Assembly: GCA_026396975.1 (NCBI GenBank)
Contig: JAPLVT010000055.1
Span: forward strand, 1 to 18,576
Direction: 5' to 3'
DNA: 18,576 bases
From: Candidatus Iainarchaeum sp.
GTDB lineage: Archaea; Iainarchaeota; Iainarchaeia; Iainarchaeales; GCA-2688035
How positions within the stretch are numbered: the first letter of the stretch is position 1; the number at the start of each line of letters is the position of its first letter. The position numbers and the translations under genes were made by a program. Below are positions 1-7,216 of this stretch, one piece after another. The notes under the pieces are model-generated. The model did not search any database. It saw nothing but the letters and a program-made list of their open reading frames with translations, and was not told where the DNA came from.

Positions 1-206
1 TTTGCGTTAGGGTGGATCTCCACTCCTGTAATGACCTTCATCATTGTCAGCGCGAACCTCGGCAGCAGCGGTAGCCCTGCCTTGTGCATCGGGTGCGCAA
101 TCCGGTATGTCATTATTGCCCACAGCGGCGTGTGGCATAGCAGCACTTCTGCGTAGTTTTTGGCCGCGGGGTCATTTTGTTTCACTGCCCTTATGTCGGA
201 AGCCAT
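1..206 (-). CDS. cysE: Serine O-acetyltransferase, N-terminal part (runs off left edge)
   Basis: This open frame enters from the ATG at 206 and continues past base 1, so only about 68 N-terminal residues are visible. CysE transfers acetyl from acetyl-CoA to serine, giving O-acetylserine for cysteine synthesis in the cytosol. The visible part has the family's helical N-terminal pattern: DIRAVKQNDPAAKNY, then LLCHTPLWAIMTYRIAHP (the 'HALWxHRIAH' region), then the KVITGVEIHPNA segment that begins the left-handed beta-helix in this family. The hexapeptide-repeat catalytic domain lies outside the window. The ATG overlaps by one base (TGATG) the stop of the upstream winged-helix gene, so the two are probably co-transcribed and coupled. 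Family identity is fairly secure; activity cannot be judged from the fragment. Confidence 0.8.
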   Translation of the reverse strand, partial: MASDIRAVKQNDPAAKNYAEVLLCHTPLWAIMTYRIAHPMHKAGLPLLPRFALTMMKVITGVEIHPNA

Positions 207-436
207 CAGCCGCGCGAATTCAAACAAAGTGCCTCACCCCGTTCAAACAGCTTCTGCCGCAAGTCGCTCCAGACAACCTGCTCCCTGACAAGCCCCTTCT
301 CCGTGAGCCGTTTGAGGCCGTGCCTCACAGTCCTTTCGGGAACTCCCGTAAAAGCAGAGATTTCTTTCTGTGAAAGCCGCCAGTTGCTATCCAAAACGCT
401 TAGAATAAGCTTGCTGCTGTTGGCAAAGTCGCTCAC
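206..436 (-). CDS. Small winged-helix (MarR/TrmB-like) transcriptional regulator
   Basis: A 76-residue protein that is essentially one winged-helix DNA-binding domain. Residues about 10-35 (LSVLDSNWRLSQKEISAFTG) give helices 1-2, VPERTVRHGLKRLTEKGLV is the recognition helix and turn, and the rest forms the wing. The start is GTG at 436: an in-frame stop lies just upstream and no other start codon fits. There is no separate effector domain, so it may act as a simple dimeric repressor. It precedes cysE with a one-base stop/start overlap, which suggests it belongs to the cysteine-biosynthesis operon and may regulate it; that role is inference. An AT-rich palindrome at 453-462 sits in its promoter region. 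Confidence 0.68.
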   Translation of the reverse strand: MSDFANSSKLILSVLDSNWRLSQKEISAFTGVPERTVRHGLKRLTEKGLVREQVVWSDLRQKLFERGEALCLNSRG

Positions 437-452
437 TCTGCATTGCTTTCAC

Positions 453-462
453 AATAATTATT
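453..462. promoter_or_regulatory. Palindromic TATA-like element shared by divergent genes
   Basis: AATAATTATT is a perfect 10-bp palindrome in the 52-bp gap between the divergent GTG at 436 and ATG at 489. Its centre is about 31 bases from the plus-strand start and 21 from the minus-strand start. It could serve as TATA box for either gene or as an operator for the winged-helix protein. The role is inferred from position only. Confidence 0.4.
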
Positions 463-488
463 ATGCCTTTATTCGCTTTAAATAACTT

Positions 489-1400
489 ATGATAGCGGCA
501 AAAATAGAGCAGTGCGTTTTGGTAAAGACTGCGAGCGAAATCGCGATAAAAAGCCCGCCAGTGCGCCAGTTTTTCACGAAAAAGCTGTTGCGCAACATCA
601 GGTTCGCGCTGCGCCGCAACAGTGTCAAGTGCGAAAAAATAATCCGGGGCGGCGGGCGATTGTATCTTTTCTGCGGCAACGCAAAAAAAGCGCAAAAGGT
701 TCTGCTTCTTGTGCCGGGCATCCACGCCGCCGCTCTTGCCGCGCACTTTGAAGGAGTTGGTTATGCCGCCATTGAAAGCGCCGTTGTTTCTTCCGCAAAA
801 AAGCACCTGAAAAAGGGCGATTCTTTCGCTCTAGATGTAACTGTTGCGAACAACAGGGATTTTTCCGCAAGCGACCTTGAGCGCAGGCTTGGCGCTGCTG
901 TGCAGCGCGAAATCGCAGGCCTTAAGGTCAAGCTGAAGCAGCCTGAGAAAGAGGTTTGCGTTGAAATAGGCAAAAAAGATTTTTTCATTTATGCGGGGCA
1001 GCAGCCGGGCATTGCTGGCCTGCCAATCGGCGTTGAGGGCAACGTGGCGCTTTTGATGGGCGGCACGAATCGGGATTTGCCCGCGGCTTTTTTGATGATG
1101 AGGAGGGGCTGCAATGTTTTCCCTGTCGCAAAAAAGCGCGGCAGGAAGATTGAAAATTTATTGGAAAAAATTGTGCCGTTGAATAATTTCAGGAGATTTG
1201 TTGTAACGGAACGGGAAAACCTTCCCGCCTTGATTAGAGAACGGAACATTAAAGCGCTTGTCACATCGGACAGCAAAGTTGATTCAGCATCGCTGCGTTC
1301 TTATTCAAAATTCGATGCGATCCAGCATCTTGTCGTGCTGCGGCCGCTCTTGCTTTATCCAAAAGAATTGGAAAAGAAGTTGCGGCTGCTTTTTCACTGA
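489..1400 (+). CDS. THUMP-domain protein, ThiI-like with degenerate PP-loop
   Basis: A 303-residue protein colinear with the tRNA 4-thiouridine synthase ThiI: an N-terminal ferredoxin-like part (about 1-60), a THUMP RNA-binding domain (about 60-170) and a shortened AANH/PP-loop domain (about 180-300). The hinge LPIGVEGNVALLMGG followed by AAFLMMRRGCNVFPV aligns with the ThiI segment that normally carries the ATP-binding SGGxDSP loop. Here the loop reads MGGTNRDLP, so the Ser and the Asp-Ser pair are missing. A later ALVTSDS...LVVLRPLLLYPKE stretch matches the end of the ThiI core. Known ThiI adenylates U8 of tRNA. This one probably binds tRNA, but adenylation is doubtful. The ATG at 489 follows an AT-rich promoter. 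Its last 7 bases overlap the convergent arrestin-like gene. Confidence 0.72.
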   Translation: MIAAKIEQCVLVKTASEIAIKSPPVRQFFTKKLLRNIRFALRRNSVKCEKIIRGGGRLYLFCGNAKKAQKVLLLVPGIHAAALAAHFEGVGYAAIESAVVSSAKKHLKKGDSFALDVTVANNRDFSASDLERRLGAAVQREIAGLKVKLKQPEKEVCVEIGKKDFFIYAGQQPGIAGLPIGVEGNVALLMGGTNRDLPAAFLMMRRGCNVFPVAKKRGRKIENLLEKIVPLNNFRRFVVTERENLPALIRERNIKALVTSDSKVDSASLRSYSKFDAIQHLVVLRPLLLYPKELEKKLRLLFH

Positions 1401-1849
1401 ACTGTGATCTGGACTTTTTTGTTGATGTCAATGCCCTTTGGGATGTCAAGCGAGGCGTCGACAAACCACTTCATCCTGGTGTTTTGCATTGAAAGCGCCT
1501 GCACTACTTTTATCGCTGTTCCCACTGCACTTTCGAACTGCGGCGCTTGCGGAATAGCGCTGCTTGCGGGCAGCTGCACTTTGAAAGGGTATTCGCCGCC
1601 TGGCGGCAGGTAGGTTTTTTCCCCGTCAACCACATTATCTGACTTGAAAATAGTGTCAATTCTTGTGCTGCGTTTGCCGCCGCTGTATTGTGTTGTCTCC
1701 CTTTCCGCGACAATGCTGACTCTCAGCTGCCTTGCGTCTTTCGGCTTTTTCAGCTTCAGCGCCAGCGTGCCTTCAATTGTTTCACCGAAAAAGAAGTTGG
1801 TTTTGTTCAGCCGCAGCTCGATGCTTCCCTCAAACAGGCCGAAAACCAT
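1394..1849 (-). CDS. Arrestin/Spo0M-like beta-sandwich protein
   Basis: A 151-residue protein with the pattern of one arrestin-N/Spo0M fold: GSIELRLNKTNFFFGETIEG, where a beta strand is followed by the 'GETIxG' turn, then LKLKKPKDARQLRVSIVAER and the Y(L)PPGGEYPFKVQLP strand typical of these domains. The C-terminal KWFVDASLDIPKGIDINKKVQI is the last strand pair. It has no signal peptide or membrane segment, so it is presumably cytosolic. Arrestin-type domains are protein-binding scaffolds; no specific partner can be named. The start is ATG at 1849, preceded by a GGGTG Shine-Dalgarno-like stretch. It lies 37 bases downstream of the CDP-alcohol transferase on the same strand, so the two are probably one operon. 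Confidence 0.62.
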   Translation of the reverse strand: MVFGLFEGSIELRLNKTNFFFGETIEGTLALKLKKPKDARQLRVSIVAERETTQYSGGKRSTRIDTIFKSDNVVDGEKTYLPPGGEYPFKVQLPASSAIPQAPQFESAVGTAIKVVQALSMQNTRMKWFVDASLDIPKGIDINKKVQITVQ

Positions 1850-1886
1850 TTGAACACCCTTTGTGTTTCACGCCCTCGATTTTTTT

Positions 1887-2537
1887 TTATTTTTTCTTTT
1901 TATTGCCCTTTGCGGTGCGCGCTTCTGCTGGTTTTGCCATTTTCCTTGCAATCCAGATTCTTTGCAGCGCGCTGATGTTCGCAAGTATTGCGAGCAGGAC
2001 TATTGCAATGCTCAGGAAAGCCGGGTTTATTGCCGCAAGAAGTATTCCCGCGAAAAGTATGAGCAGCCTTTCTGCCCTTTCAAGAATGCCGCCTTTCAGC
2101 TCAGCCCCTTCCTTTACTATCTCTTTTTCCTTTGCGGCTGCTTTCGCATAGGTTGTCATCATTGCGCCGAAAAAGTAAATGAACAGCCATGCTTTCATGG
2201 GCAAAAAGAAATTCGGGTCCGGCAGTTTCACGAACAGCAGCCCGAAAATAACAAGCGCTTCCACATACCTATCCGCCACAGTGTCAAGGTAAGCGCCAAA
2301 CCTGCTCGCCCTTCCGGTGACCCTTGCAACGCTGCCGTCAACCAAGTCGAGGAAAGCCGCGGCAATGAAAAGAACAGCCGCGTTCAAGAACTGGTCGATT
2401 GCGACAAAATAAGCAGCGGCAACCGCTGGCAGCAGTGAGAGAATTGTCCACTGGTTCGGGGAAAGCGGAATGCCGCTGAACAGCATTCCAATCCAAACCG
2501 AAAGGCGCTCGAACCTTTTCCTTGCAGCGTAGAGCAT
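1887..2537 (-). CDS. CDP-alcohol phosphatidyltransferase, possible archaetidylinositol phosphate synthase
   Basis: An integral membrane enzyme that moves a phosphate-linked lipid from its CDP form to an alcohol. From the ATG at 2537 it is 216 residues. It contains the complete family signature D(x2)DG(x2)AR(x8)G(x3)D(x3)D at residues 64-89 (D64, D67, G68, A71, R72, G81, D85, D89), plus about five to six hydrophobic segments and a lysine-rich tail. I chose 2537 rather than the longer open frame to 2666 because a TATA box (2560-2568) sits about 27 bases upstream and MLYAARKRFERL is the typical family start. Signature and length fit archaetidylinositol phosphate synthase. The inositol-phosphate synthase gene in this window supports that, but the alcohol substrate is inferred. 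Confidence 0.8.
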   Translation of the reverse strand: MLYAARKRFERLSVWIGMLFSGIPLSPNQWTILSLLPAVAAAYFVAIDQFLNAAVLFIAAAFLDLVDGSVARVTGRASRFGAYLDTVADRYVEALVIFGLLFVKLPDPNFFLPMKAWLFIYFFGAMMTTYAKAAAKEKEIVKEGAELKGGILERAERLLILFAGILLAAINPAFLSIAIVLLAILANISALQRIWIARKMAKPAEARTAKGNKKKK

Positions 2538-2559
2538 GTTATTATCTTTTGCTTTCGCC

Positions 2560-2568
2560 TTTAATAAA
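2560..2568 (-). promoter_or_regulatory. TATA box of the CDP-alcohol transferase gene
   Basis: On the minus strand this reads TTTATTAAA, centred about 27 bases before the ATG at 2537. This is the classical archaeal spacing for a nearly leaderless transcript, and it decides the start codon against the upstream in-frame alternative. Confidence 0.6.
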
Positions 2569-2696
2569 CTATTCCGGCTGCCAAGAAAGGCGGGTTGAAC
2601 GGCAGTGCGGCCAGCGCGGTGCTGTGAAATGCGAAAATCGCACTTTTTGGGTTGAATTAAAAACAAAATCGCACTATTTTTTACAGTGTTTTTTTG

Positions 2697-3992
2697 ATGC
2701 CTTTGAACCGGGAAGCCATTGCCTTGAATGAAACAATCAAAAAGAATTCCCCCGCGGTTTTTTCTCTTTTATCGGGCCGCGGGAAGGCGATTTTTTTCCC
2801 AAAGCGCGGCATTTTGTCGCAGGGTGCCGAGGCAAAGGGCAAAAAAATCAATGCAACCATCGGCATCGCGCTGGAGGACAATGCGGAAACAATGCGCCTG
2901 CCATCGCTGCAGAAACTCTTGCTCGTGCCGCACGAGGCTTTTTCCTATGCACCAAGCTTTGGAAGGCAGGACGTGAGAGAAAAATGGCGCGCAATGCTTT
3001 TTGAAAAAAACCCCTCGCTTGCAGGGAAAGAAACCAGCCTGCCTGTCGCGACAATCGCGTTAACGCACGGCCTGAGCATGGCAGCGTACCTGTTTGCCGA
3101 TGCGGGCGACAAAATAATTCTGCCCAGCTTGTTCTGGGAAAACTATAGGCTTGTATTTGAAAACGCATACGGCGCGAGGCTCGATACTTGTCTCGCTTTC
3201 AGGCAAAACGCATTCAATGTCGCAGGGCTCGAAAAAAAACTGTCGGAAGGGAAAAAAGGCAAAAAGATTTTGCTGCTGAATTTTCCGAATAACCCCTCGG
3301 GGTACACGCCGACCGTGGAGGAAGCCAAAAAAATCGTTGAAGCAATAAAAAAATCAGGGGAAGCCGGAAACAAGATTCTTGCACTGCTCGACGACGCCTA
3401 TTTCGGCCTGGTGTTTGAGGAGGGAATTGAAAAAGAGTCGCTGTTTTCCTGGCTCGCTGATTTGCACGAGAACATTCTCGCTGTGAAGATTGACGGTCCG
3501 ACAAAAGAGGATTTTGCCTGGGGTTTTCGCGTCGGCTTTGTGACCTTCGGCATAAAAGGCGGGAGCAGGGAATTGTATGCTGCGCTTGAGGCAAAGCTCG
3601 CGGGCGCAATCAGGGGGAGCGTTTCCAACGCGCCGAACATTTCCCAGGTGCTGTTGCTGCAGGCGCAGGCTTCGGAGGAATACGCTTCCGAAAGGAAACA
3701 AAAGTTTGAAATATTGAGGAAGCGCTACGGAACAGTAAAGGATGTTCTCGCGGGCAAAAAGTTCGCCAAATACTTTGTTCCGCTGCCGTTCAATTCCGGA
3801 TACTTCATGTGCATTAAGCTCAACGACGGCATTGACGCTGAAAAAGTCAGGCAGGTTTTGCTGAAAAAATACGACACGGGCGTAATTGTTTTCGGCAATC
3901 TTGTCCGCATCGCTTTCTCCGCTGTGCCGAACGAAAAAATACCAGAATTGTTCGAAAACATTTTTCTTGCATGCGCCGAGGTGGCTGAGTGA
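2697..3992 (+). CDS. Class I/II PLP-dependent aminotransferase
   Basis: A 431-residue fold-type I aminotransferase. Visible family elements in order: ALTHGLSMAA (cofactor phosphate region), LLLNFPNNPSGYTPT (the N-N-P-x-G loop with the Asn next to PLP), LLDDAYFGLVF (Asp and Tyr contacting the PLP ring), KIDGPTKEDFAWGFRVGF with K270 as the Schiff-base lysine and the G-x-R eight residues later, and GNLVRIAFSAV with the C-terminal arginine that usually holds the substrate carboxylate. All catalytic positions look intact. The start is ATG 2697, immediately after a TTG. The amino-acid substrate cannot be read from sequence. Its four-base stop/start overlap (GTGA) with PEP carboxykinase makes an oxaloacetate-producing, aspartate-type reaction plausible. 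Confidence 0.85.
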   Translation: MPLNREAIALNETIKKNSPAVFSLLSGRGKAIFFPKRGILSQGAEAKGKKINATIGIALEDNAETMRLPSLQKLLLVPHEAFSYAPSFGRQDVREKWRAMLFEKNPSLAGKETSLPVATIALTHGLSMAAYLFADAGDKIILPSLFWENYRLVFENAYGARLDTCLAFRQNAFNVAGLEKKLSEGKKGKKILLLNFPNNPSGYTPTVEEAKKIVEAIKKSGEAGNKILALLDDAYFGLVFEEGIEKESLFSWLADLHENILAVKIDGPTKEDFAWGFRVGFVTFGIKGGSRELYAALEAKLAGAIRGSVSNAPNISQVLLLQAQASEEYASERKQKFEILRKRYGTVKDVLAGKKFAKYFVPLPFNSGYFMCIKLNDGIDAEKVRQVLLKKYDTGVIVFGNLVRIAFSAVPNEKIPELFENIFLACAEVAE

Positions 3993-5857
3993 AGACAGCG
4001 GAATCGCTGATGAATAAGCCCAGCAGGCAGAAATTGCGGGCTGTAAGCAACGGCTTTGTCGAAAGAATAATCGAGGAGTACGCGGCGTTGTGCGCACCGG
4101 CGCGCATTACTGTCTTGGACGATTCGGAGCAGGACAGGCAATATGCGAGGCGGCTTTCTTTGGCAAATCGCGAGGAAACAGCGTTGGCAATGCGGGGCCA
4201 CTCGGTTCACTTTGACGGCATGAAAGACCAGGGCAGGGACCTTGTTAATACGCGGGTTTTGCTGTCGCCGGGCGCAACGCTGAGCAAGTCGATTGAAACC
4301 GTTGGCAGGGAGCAGGGCCTGAAAGAAATTCTCGGCTTGCTGGATGGCATAATGCGGGGCAAGGAAATGCTCGTAAAATTTTATTGCCTTGGTCCGTGCA
4401 ATTCCAGATTTTGCATTCCCGCTTTGCAATTGACGGATTCCGCCTATGTTGTGCACAGCGAGGACCTGCTGTACAGGCAGGGTTTTGGGGAATTCAAGCG
4501 CTTGCGCGGGGGAAAGAATTTTTTTCACTTTGTGCATTCCGCGGGCGTGCTGCAGGGCAATGTTTGCAGGGACATCTGCAATAGGCGCGTATACATTGAC
4601 CTGGAGAAAGAGCGCGTTTTGACTGTAAACAACCAATACCCCGGCAACAGCGTTGGCCTGAAAAAGCTTGCTCTGAGGCTGGCGATCAGCAAGGCGCACA
4701 GGGAAGACTGGCTTTGCGAGCACATGTTTATCCTGGGTGCAAAGCCTGCGGGCAAAAACCGCGTTACTTATTTCTCAGGCGCGTTTCCAAGCGCCTGCGG
4801 CAAAACCTCTACAGCAATGATCCTGGGCCAAACAATCGTAGGCGACGACATCGCTTACATCATGCCGGGCAAGGACGGCAGGGCCTGGGCCGCAAACGTT
4901 GAATGCGGAATTTTCGGCATCATAGAGGATGTCAACTCGGCTGATGAGCCCGCGATTTATTCCGCGCTTACAACGCCGCGCGAACTCATTTTTTCCAATG
5001 TCCTTGTAAAGGACAGCGTGCCTTACTGGCTGGGAATGGGAAAAGAATTGCCCGAATGCGGGGCAAATTTCTCCGGCGACTGGTTTTCCGGAAAAAAAGA
5101 TGACGCGGGAAAAGAAATCCTGCCGGCGCACAAGAACGCGCGCTACACAATTTCCCTTAAGGGACTGGAAAACGTTGACCCGAACCTGGATAGCCCGGAA
5201 GGCGTTCCCGTCAGCGGTTTTATTTACGGCGGAAGGGATTCCGACACAAGCGTGCCTGTCCTGCAGTCACTGAGCTGGGCGCACGGTGTTTTCATTGGCG
5301 CTGTGCTGGAATCCGAAACAACAGCCGCAACGCTCGGCGCCGCCGGAGTGCGGAAGCACAACCCTATGTCAAACATCGAATTTTTGACAGTGCCTTTGGG
5401 CGTTTACATTGAAAACCACCTGAAGTTCGGCAGCGACCTGGACAGCCCGCCGCTGGTTTTTGCGACAAACTATTTTTTGAAGGAAGGCGGCAGGCTTTTG
5501 AACCAAAAGACCGACAAAAAAGTCTGGCTCATGTGGATGGAAGGCCGCGTTCACAACGAGTTTAACGCAATTGAGACTCCAATGGGTTTTATCCCGGTTT
5601 TCGAGGATCTGCGGCGCCTGTTCCGAGAAATCTTCAACAAGGAATACCCCAAAGCGGATTATGAGAAGCAGTTTTCGGTTCGCGCAAAAAAGCTTCTTGA
5701 AAAGCTTGACCGCGTTGAAGCGGTTTTCAAAGAAGAAGACAACATTCCGGAGGCATTTTGCCTGCACCTGGCGCAAGAGCGGGAGCGCCTTGCAGAGACA
5801 ATGAAAAAATTCGGGAAAGAAACAATCTCGCCGTTCGAATTGTGCGAATCCCGTTAA
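3989..5857 (+). CDS. pckG: Phosphoenolpyruvate carboxykinase (GTP)
   Basis: A 622-residue GTP-dependent PEP carboxykinase, which converts oxaloacetate plus GTP to PEP, CO2 and GDP for gluconeogenesis. It shows FPSACGKTS (residues 267-274; P-loop with the family's reactive Cys270 and Lys272), GDDIAYI (kinase-2 metal motif), FSNVLVKD, PYWLGMGKELPE, IYGGRDSDT, then WAHGVFIGA and SETTAA in the C-terminal domain. Length and motif order match the GTP class, not the ATP class. The start is GTG 3989, overlapping the aminotransferase stop by four bases, with GAGGTG as Shine-Dalgarno four bases upstream; an ATG at 4010 is possible but has no such site. The two genes are probably translated in a coupled way. 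Confidence 0.93.
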   Translation: MKTAESLMNKPSRQKLRAVSNGFVERIIEEYAALCAPARITVLDDSEQDRQYARRLSLANREETALAMRGHSVHFDGMKDQGRDLVNTRVLLSPGATLSKSIETVGREQGLKEILGLLDGIMRGKEMLVKFYCLGPCNSRFCIPALQLTDSAYVVHSEDLLYRQGFGEFKRLRGGKNFFHFVHSAGVLQGNVCRDICNRRVYIDLEKERVLTVNNQYPGNSVGLKKLALRLAISKAHREDWLCEHMFILGAKPAGKNRVTYFSGAFPSACGKTSTAMILGQTIVGDDIAYIMPGKDGRAWAANVECGIFGIIEDVNSADEPAIYSALTTPRELIFSNVLVKDSVPYWLGMGKELPECGANFSGDWFSGKKDDAGKEILPAHKNARYTISLKGLENVDPNLDSPEGVPVSGFIYGGRDSDTSVPVLQSLSWAHGVFIGAVLESETTAATLGAAGVRKHNPMSNIEFLTVPLGVYIENHLKFGSDLDSPPLVFATNYFLKEGGRLLNQKTDKKVWLMWMEGRVHNEFNAIETPMGFIPVFEDLRRLFREIFNKEYPKADYEKQFSVRAKKLLEKLDRVEAVFKEEDNIPEAFCLHLAQERERLAETMKKFGKETISPFELCESR

Positions 5858-6033
5858 TTCCGAAAACGCGGCTATTGGCGAATCGCCCGCGCATAATTTT
5901 TTGCATGGAACGAGCAGCTAGCGTTCCCTTTCGCCCTTGATAAATTCTTCCACTGCCCTTTGGGTGGATTAGCGGAAATCCGCTCTTCCAAAATCGCTTT
6001 AAAAGCCAAAAGCGGAATTCTATTGGTGGGCTG
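5858..6033. other. Gap between pckG and the endonuclease-like gene
   Basis: This 176-base gap holds the synthase 3'-end relic (5918-5968) and, at 5998-6004, a TTTAAAA box about 33 bases before the ATG at 6034, likely the promoter of the endonuclease-like gene. GGTGGG (about 6024-6029) is a plausible Shine-Dalgarno. I see nothing else coding. Confidence 0.5.
5918..5968 (-). pseudogene. Diverged second copy of inositol-phosphate synthase 3' end
   Basis: Read on the minus strand, this encodes TQRAVEEFIKGERER followed by TAG, with a stop (TAA at 5971-5969) one codon (Ser) further upstream. It closely matches the C-terminus encoded at 7082-7126 (AKQMIEEFIKGERER, TAG). The shared EEFIKGERER is identical in protein, while seven of ten codons differ synonymously. 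No open frame leads into it, so it is a relic and not a gene. It marks the left flank of the LAGLIDADG gene. A frame-shifted continuation upstream (ERISANPPKGQ) may be more of the same decayed end, but that is weak. Confidence 0.55.
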
Positions 6034-7104
6034 ATGGAGGAAGCGGTTGTAACCTTTGAGCAACTTATGGAAGCGTTTCCAAGGATTAAAAATAAGAGTA
6101 AAGAATTAGCAAAGAAGATTTTGCCGTTATGCGCTTCATCTGAACTTGCGGCAATCATCGCTGCATTAATGTCAGATGGCCACATCGAATGGTATACGCA
6201 CGACGGTCGGCCGAGAACTAGGAAAATAATTCTTTACTCGAGCAATAAGATTGAGTGCGATTGGTTTCTCTTCCTCATCAAGCTGGTTTTTGGAGTGACC
6301 GGGAAAGTGCAAGCGTATACCCCAAATCACAGCAATTGGAGGAAGCAACCTTACAAAGCAATTGTTCACTCTGCGGTTGTTGCAAGGATTCTGATTCTTG
6401 CCGGGGCACCTGCAGGGAACAAGACCGAAAAAGAGTTCCTTGCCCCAAATTGGATAATGAATGGCTGCAGAGAGATAAAGAAAGAGTTTTTGAGAGTTTT
6501 TTTCAGTTTTGAGGCTGGAACACCTTATAGAAAATCTAAAGTGGGTCACGGGTTTCAGACAGCGTTATTTATGAACAAGGACCCAAGGATTCTGGAAAAT
6601 GGCATCGCTTTTCTGCGTCAGATAATAAAACTGTTAAACTTTTTCGGTGTTTCCTGTTCCAAAGTTGTGAGCAGGCAATATTCAGGCGGCTTTAACTCTA
6701 AGAAAAATACGGTTTATTTTACAATAACGAGTCAGAAATCAGTAGTAAATTTCTACCGCAATATTGGCTTTTTGAATCCGCTAAAACAATCTCGATTGGA
6801 GTCCTGTGTTTTGGATATCAGCAAATTTCACAGGTTTGAATCAGATGCAGTTTGCAAGCTGATGGAAGAAGTAAAGGAAAAAATTGGGGCTGACAGAAAA
6901 TTAGCCGCTTGCATAAACAGCTTTACAGAAGCAAGGTACAGCAAGAGGCAGATGGAGCATTTTAGGCGGAAGGAAACATGGATTCCATTAGAACTGGTTT
7001 GGGCGTTAATAAAAATAAAAAAAGACGAGGCAATTCTAAAGGAATTGCCTGATTACGTTCAAGCCCTTTACAAGTTTGAGCCTAGCGCTCCCGCTCTCCC
7101 TTGA
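6034..7104 (+). CDS. Free-standing LAGLIDADG homing-endonuclease-like protein
   Basis: A 356-residue protein with two LAGLIDADG-type motifs. The first is ELAAIIAALMSDGHIEW (residues 37-53) with the acidic D48. The second is FLRVFFSFEAG (152-162), like the archaeal FLRAFFDDEA form, with E160 kept and the other acidic positions replaced. It is therefore a monomeric two-repeat type that would cut a long near-palindromic DNA site, if active. No intein splice motifs flank it, and it is antisense to the interrupted synthase, so it is neither an intein nor translated with a host gene. It is visibly more AT-rich than its neighbours, with AAA/AAT/TTT-rich codons, suggesting recent acquisition. Its last eight codons overlap the 3' end of the inositol-phosphate synthase. 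Confidence 0.75.
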   Translation: MEEAVVTFEQLMEAFPRIKNKSKELAKKILPLCASSELAAIIAALMSDGHIEWYTHDGRPRTRKIILYSSNKIECDWFLFLIKLVFGVTGKVQAYTPNHSNWRKQPYKAIVHSAVVARILILAGAPAGNKTEKEFLAPNWIMNGCREIKKEFLRVFFSFEAGTPYRKSKVGHGFQTALFMNKDPRILENGIAFLRQIIKLLNFFGVSCSKVVSRQYSGGFNSKKNTVYFTITSQKSVVNFYRNIGFLNPLKQSRLESCVLDISKFHRFESDAVCKLMEEVKEKIGADRKLAACINSFTEARYSKRQMEHFRRKETWIPLELVWALIKIKKDEAILKELPDYVQALYKFEPSAPALP

Positions 7105-7216
7105 TGAACTCCTCAATCATCTGCTTGGCAAGGTCTGGAGGATAATGCTGCGGCGGATGCTTCATCAGATATGCGGATATTGAAGTTAAAGCACAGCTTG
7201 TTCCCCTGTCCAAGGC
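7082..7216 (-). pseudogene. Frame-shifted C-terminal end of inositol-1-phosphate synthase
   Basis: This 45-codon stretch reads ALDRGTSCALTSISAYLMK, then HPPQHYPPDLAKQMIEEFIK and GERER before a TAG stop. It is the family's C-terminus: compare ALDRG...P.SAYLMKSPP...EEFI in actinobacterial-type synthases. It is in a different frame from the main open frame, which ends at 7186 after eight or nine foreign residues (RPWTGEQAVL). The two frames meet at about 7216-7219. The roughly 40-45 residues expected between WLKD and ALDRG, including the conserved DSPNSAG segment, are absent. Confidence 0.75.

Noticed and set aside
1881..1900. T-rich stretch as a terminator for the plus strand
   Set aside because: No plus-strand gene ends there; on the coding (minus) strand it is the A-rich lysine tail and stop of the CDP-alcohol transferase.
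1732..2438. Long plus-strand frames over the arrestin-like and CDP-alcohol transferase genes
   Set aside because: They are shadows of the minus-strand genes, which carry full family motifs and promoter signals.
3725..4723. A 332-codon open frame on the minus strand across the aminotransferase/PEPCK junction
   Set aside because: It is antisense to two well-supported enzymes, resembles no known protein and has the biased composition expected of a shadow frame in GC-rich coding DNA.
6034..7104. The LAGLIDADG gene as an intein or intron open frame inside ino1
   Set aside because: It is on the opposite strand to ino1 and lacks intein splice-junction residues. The ino1 break lies at about 7216, outside the endonuclease gene.
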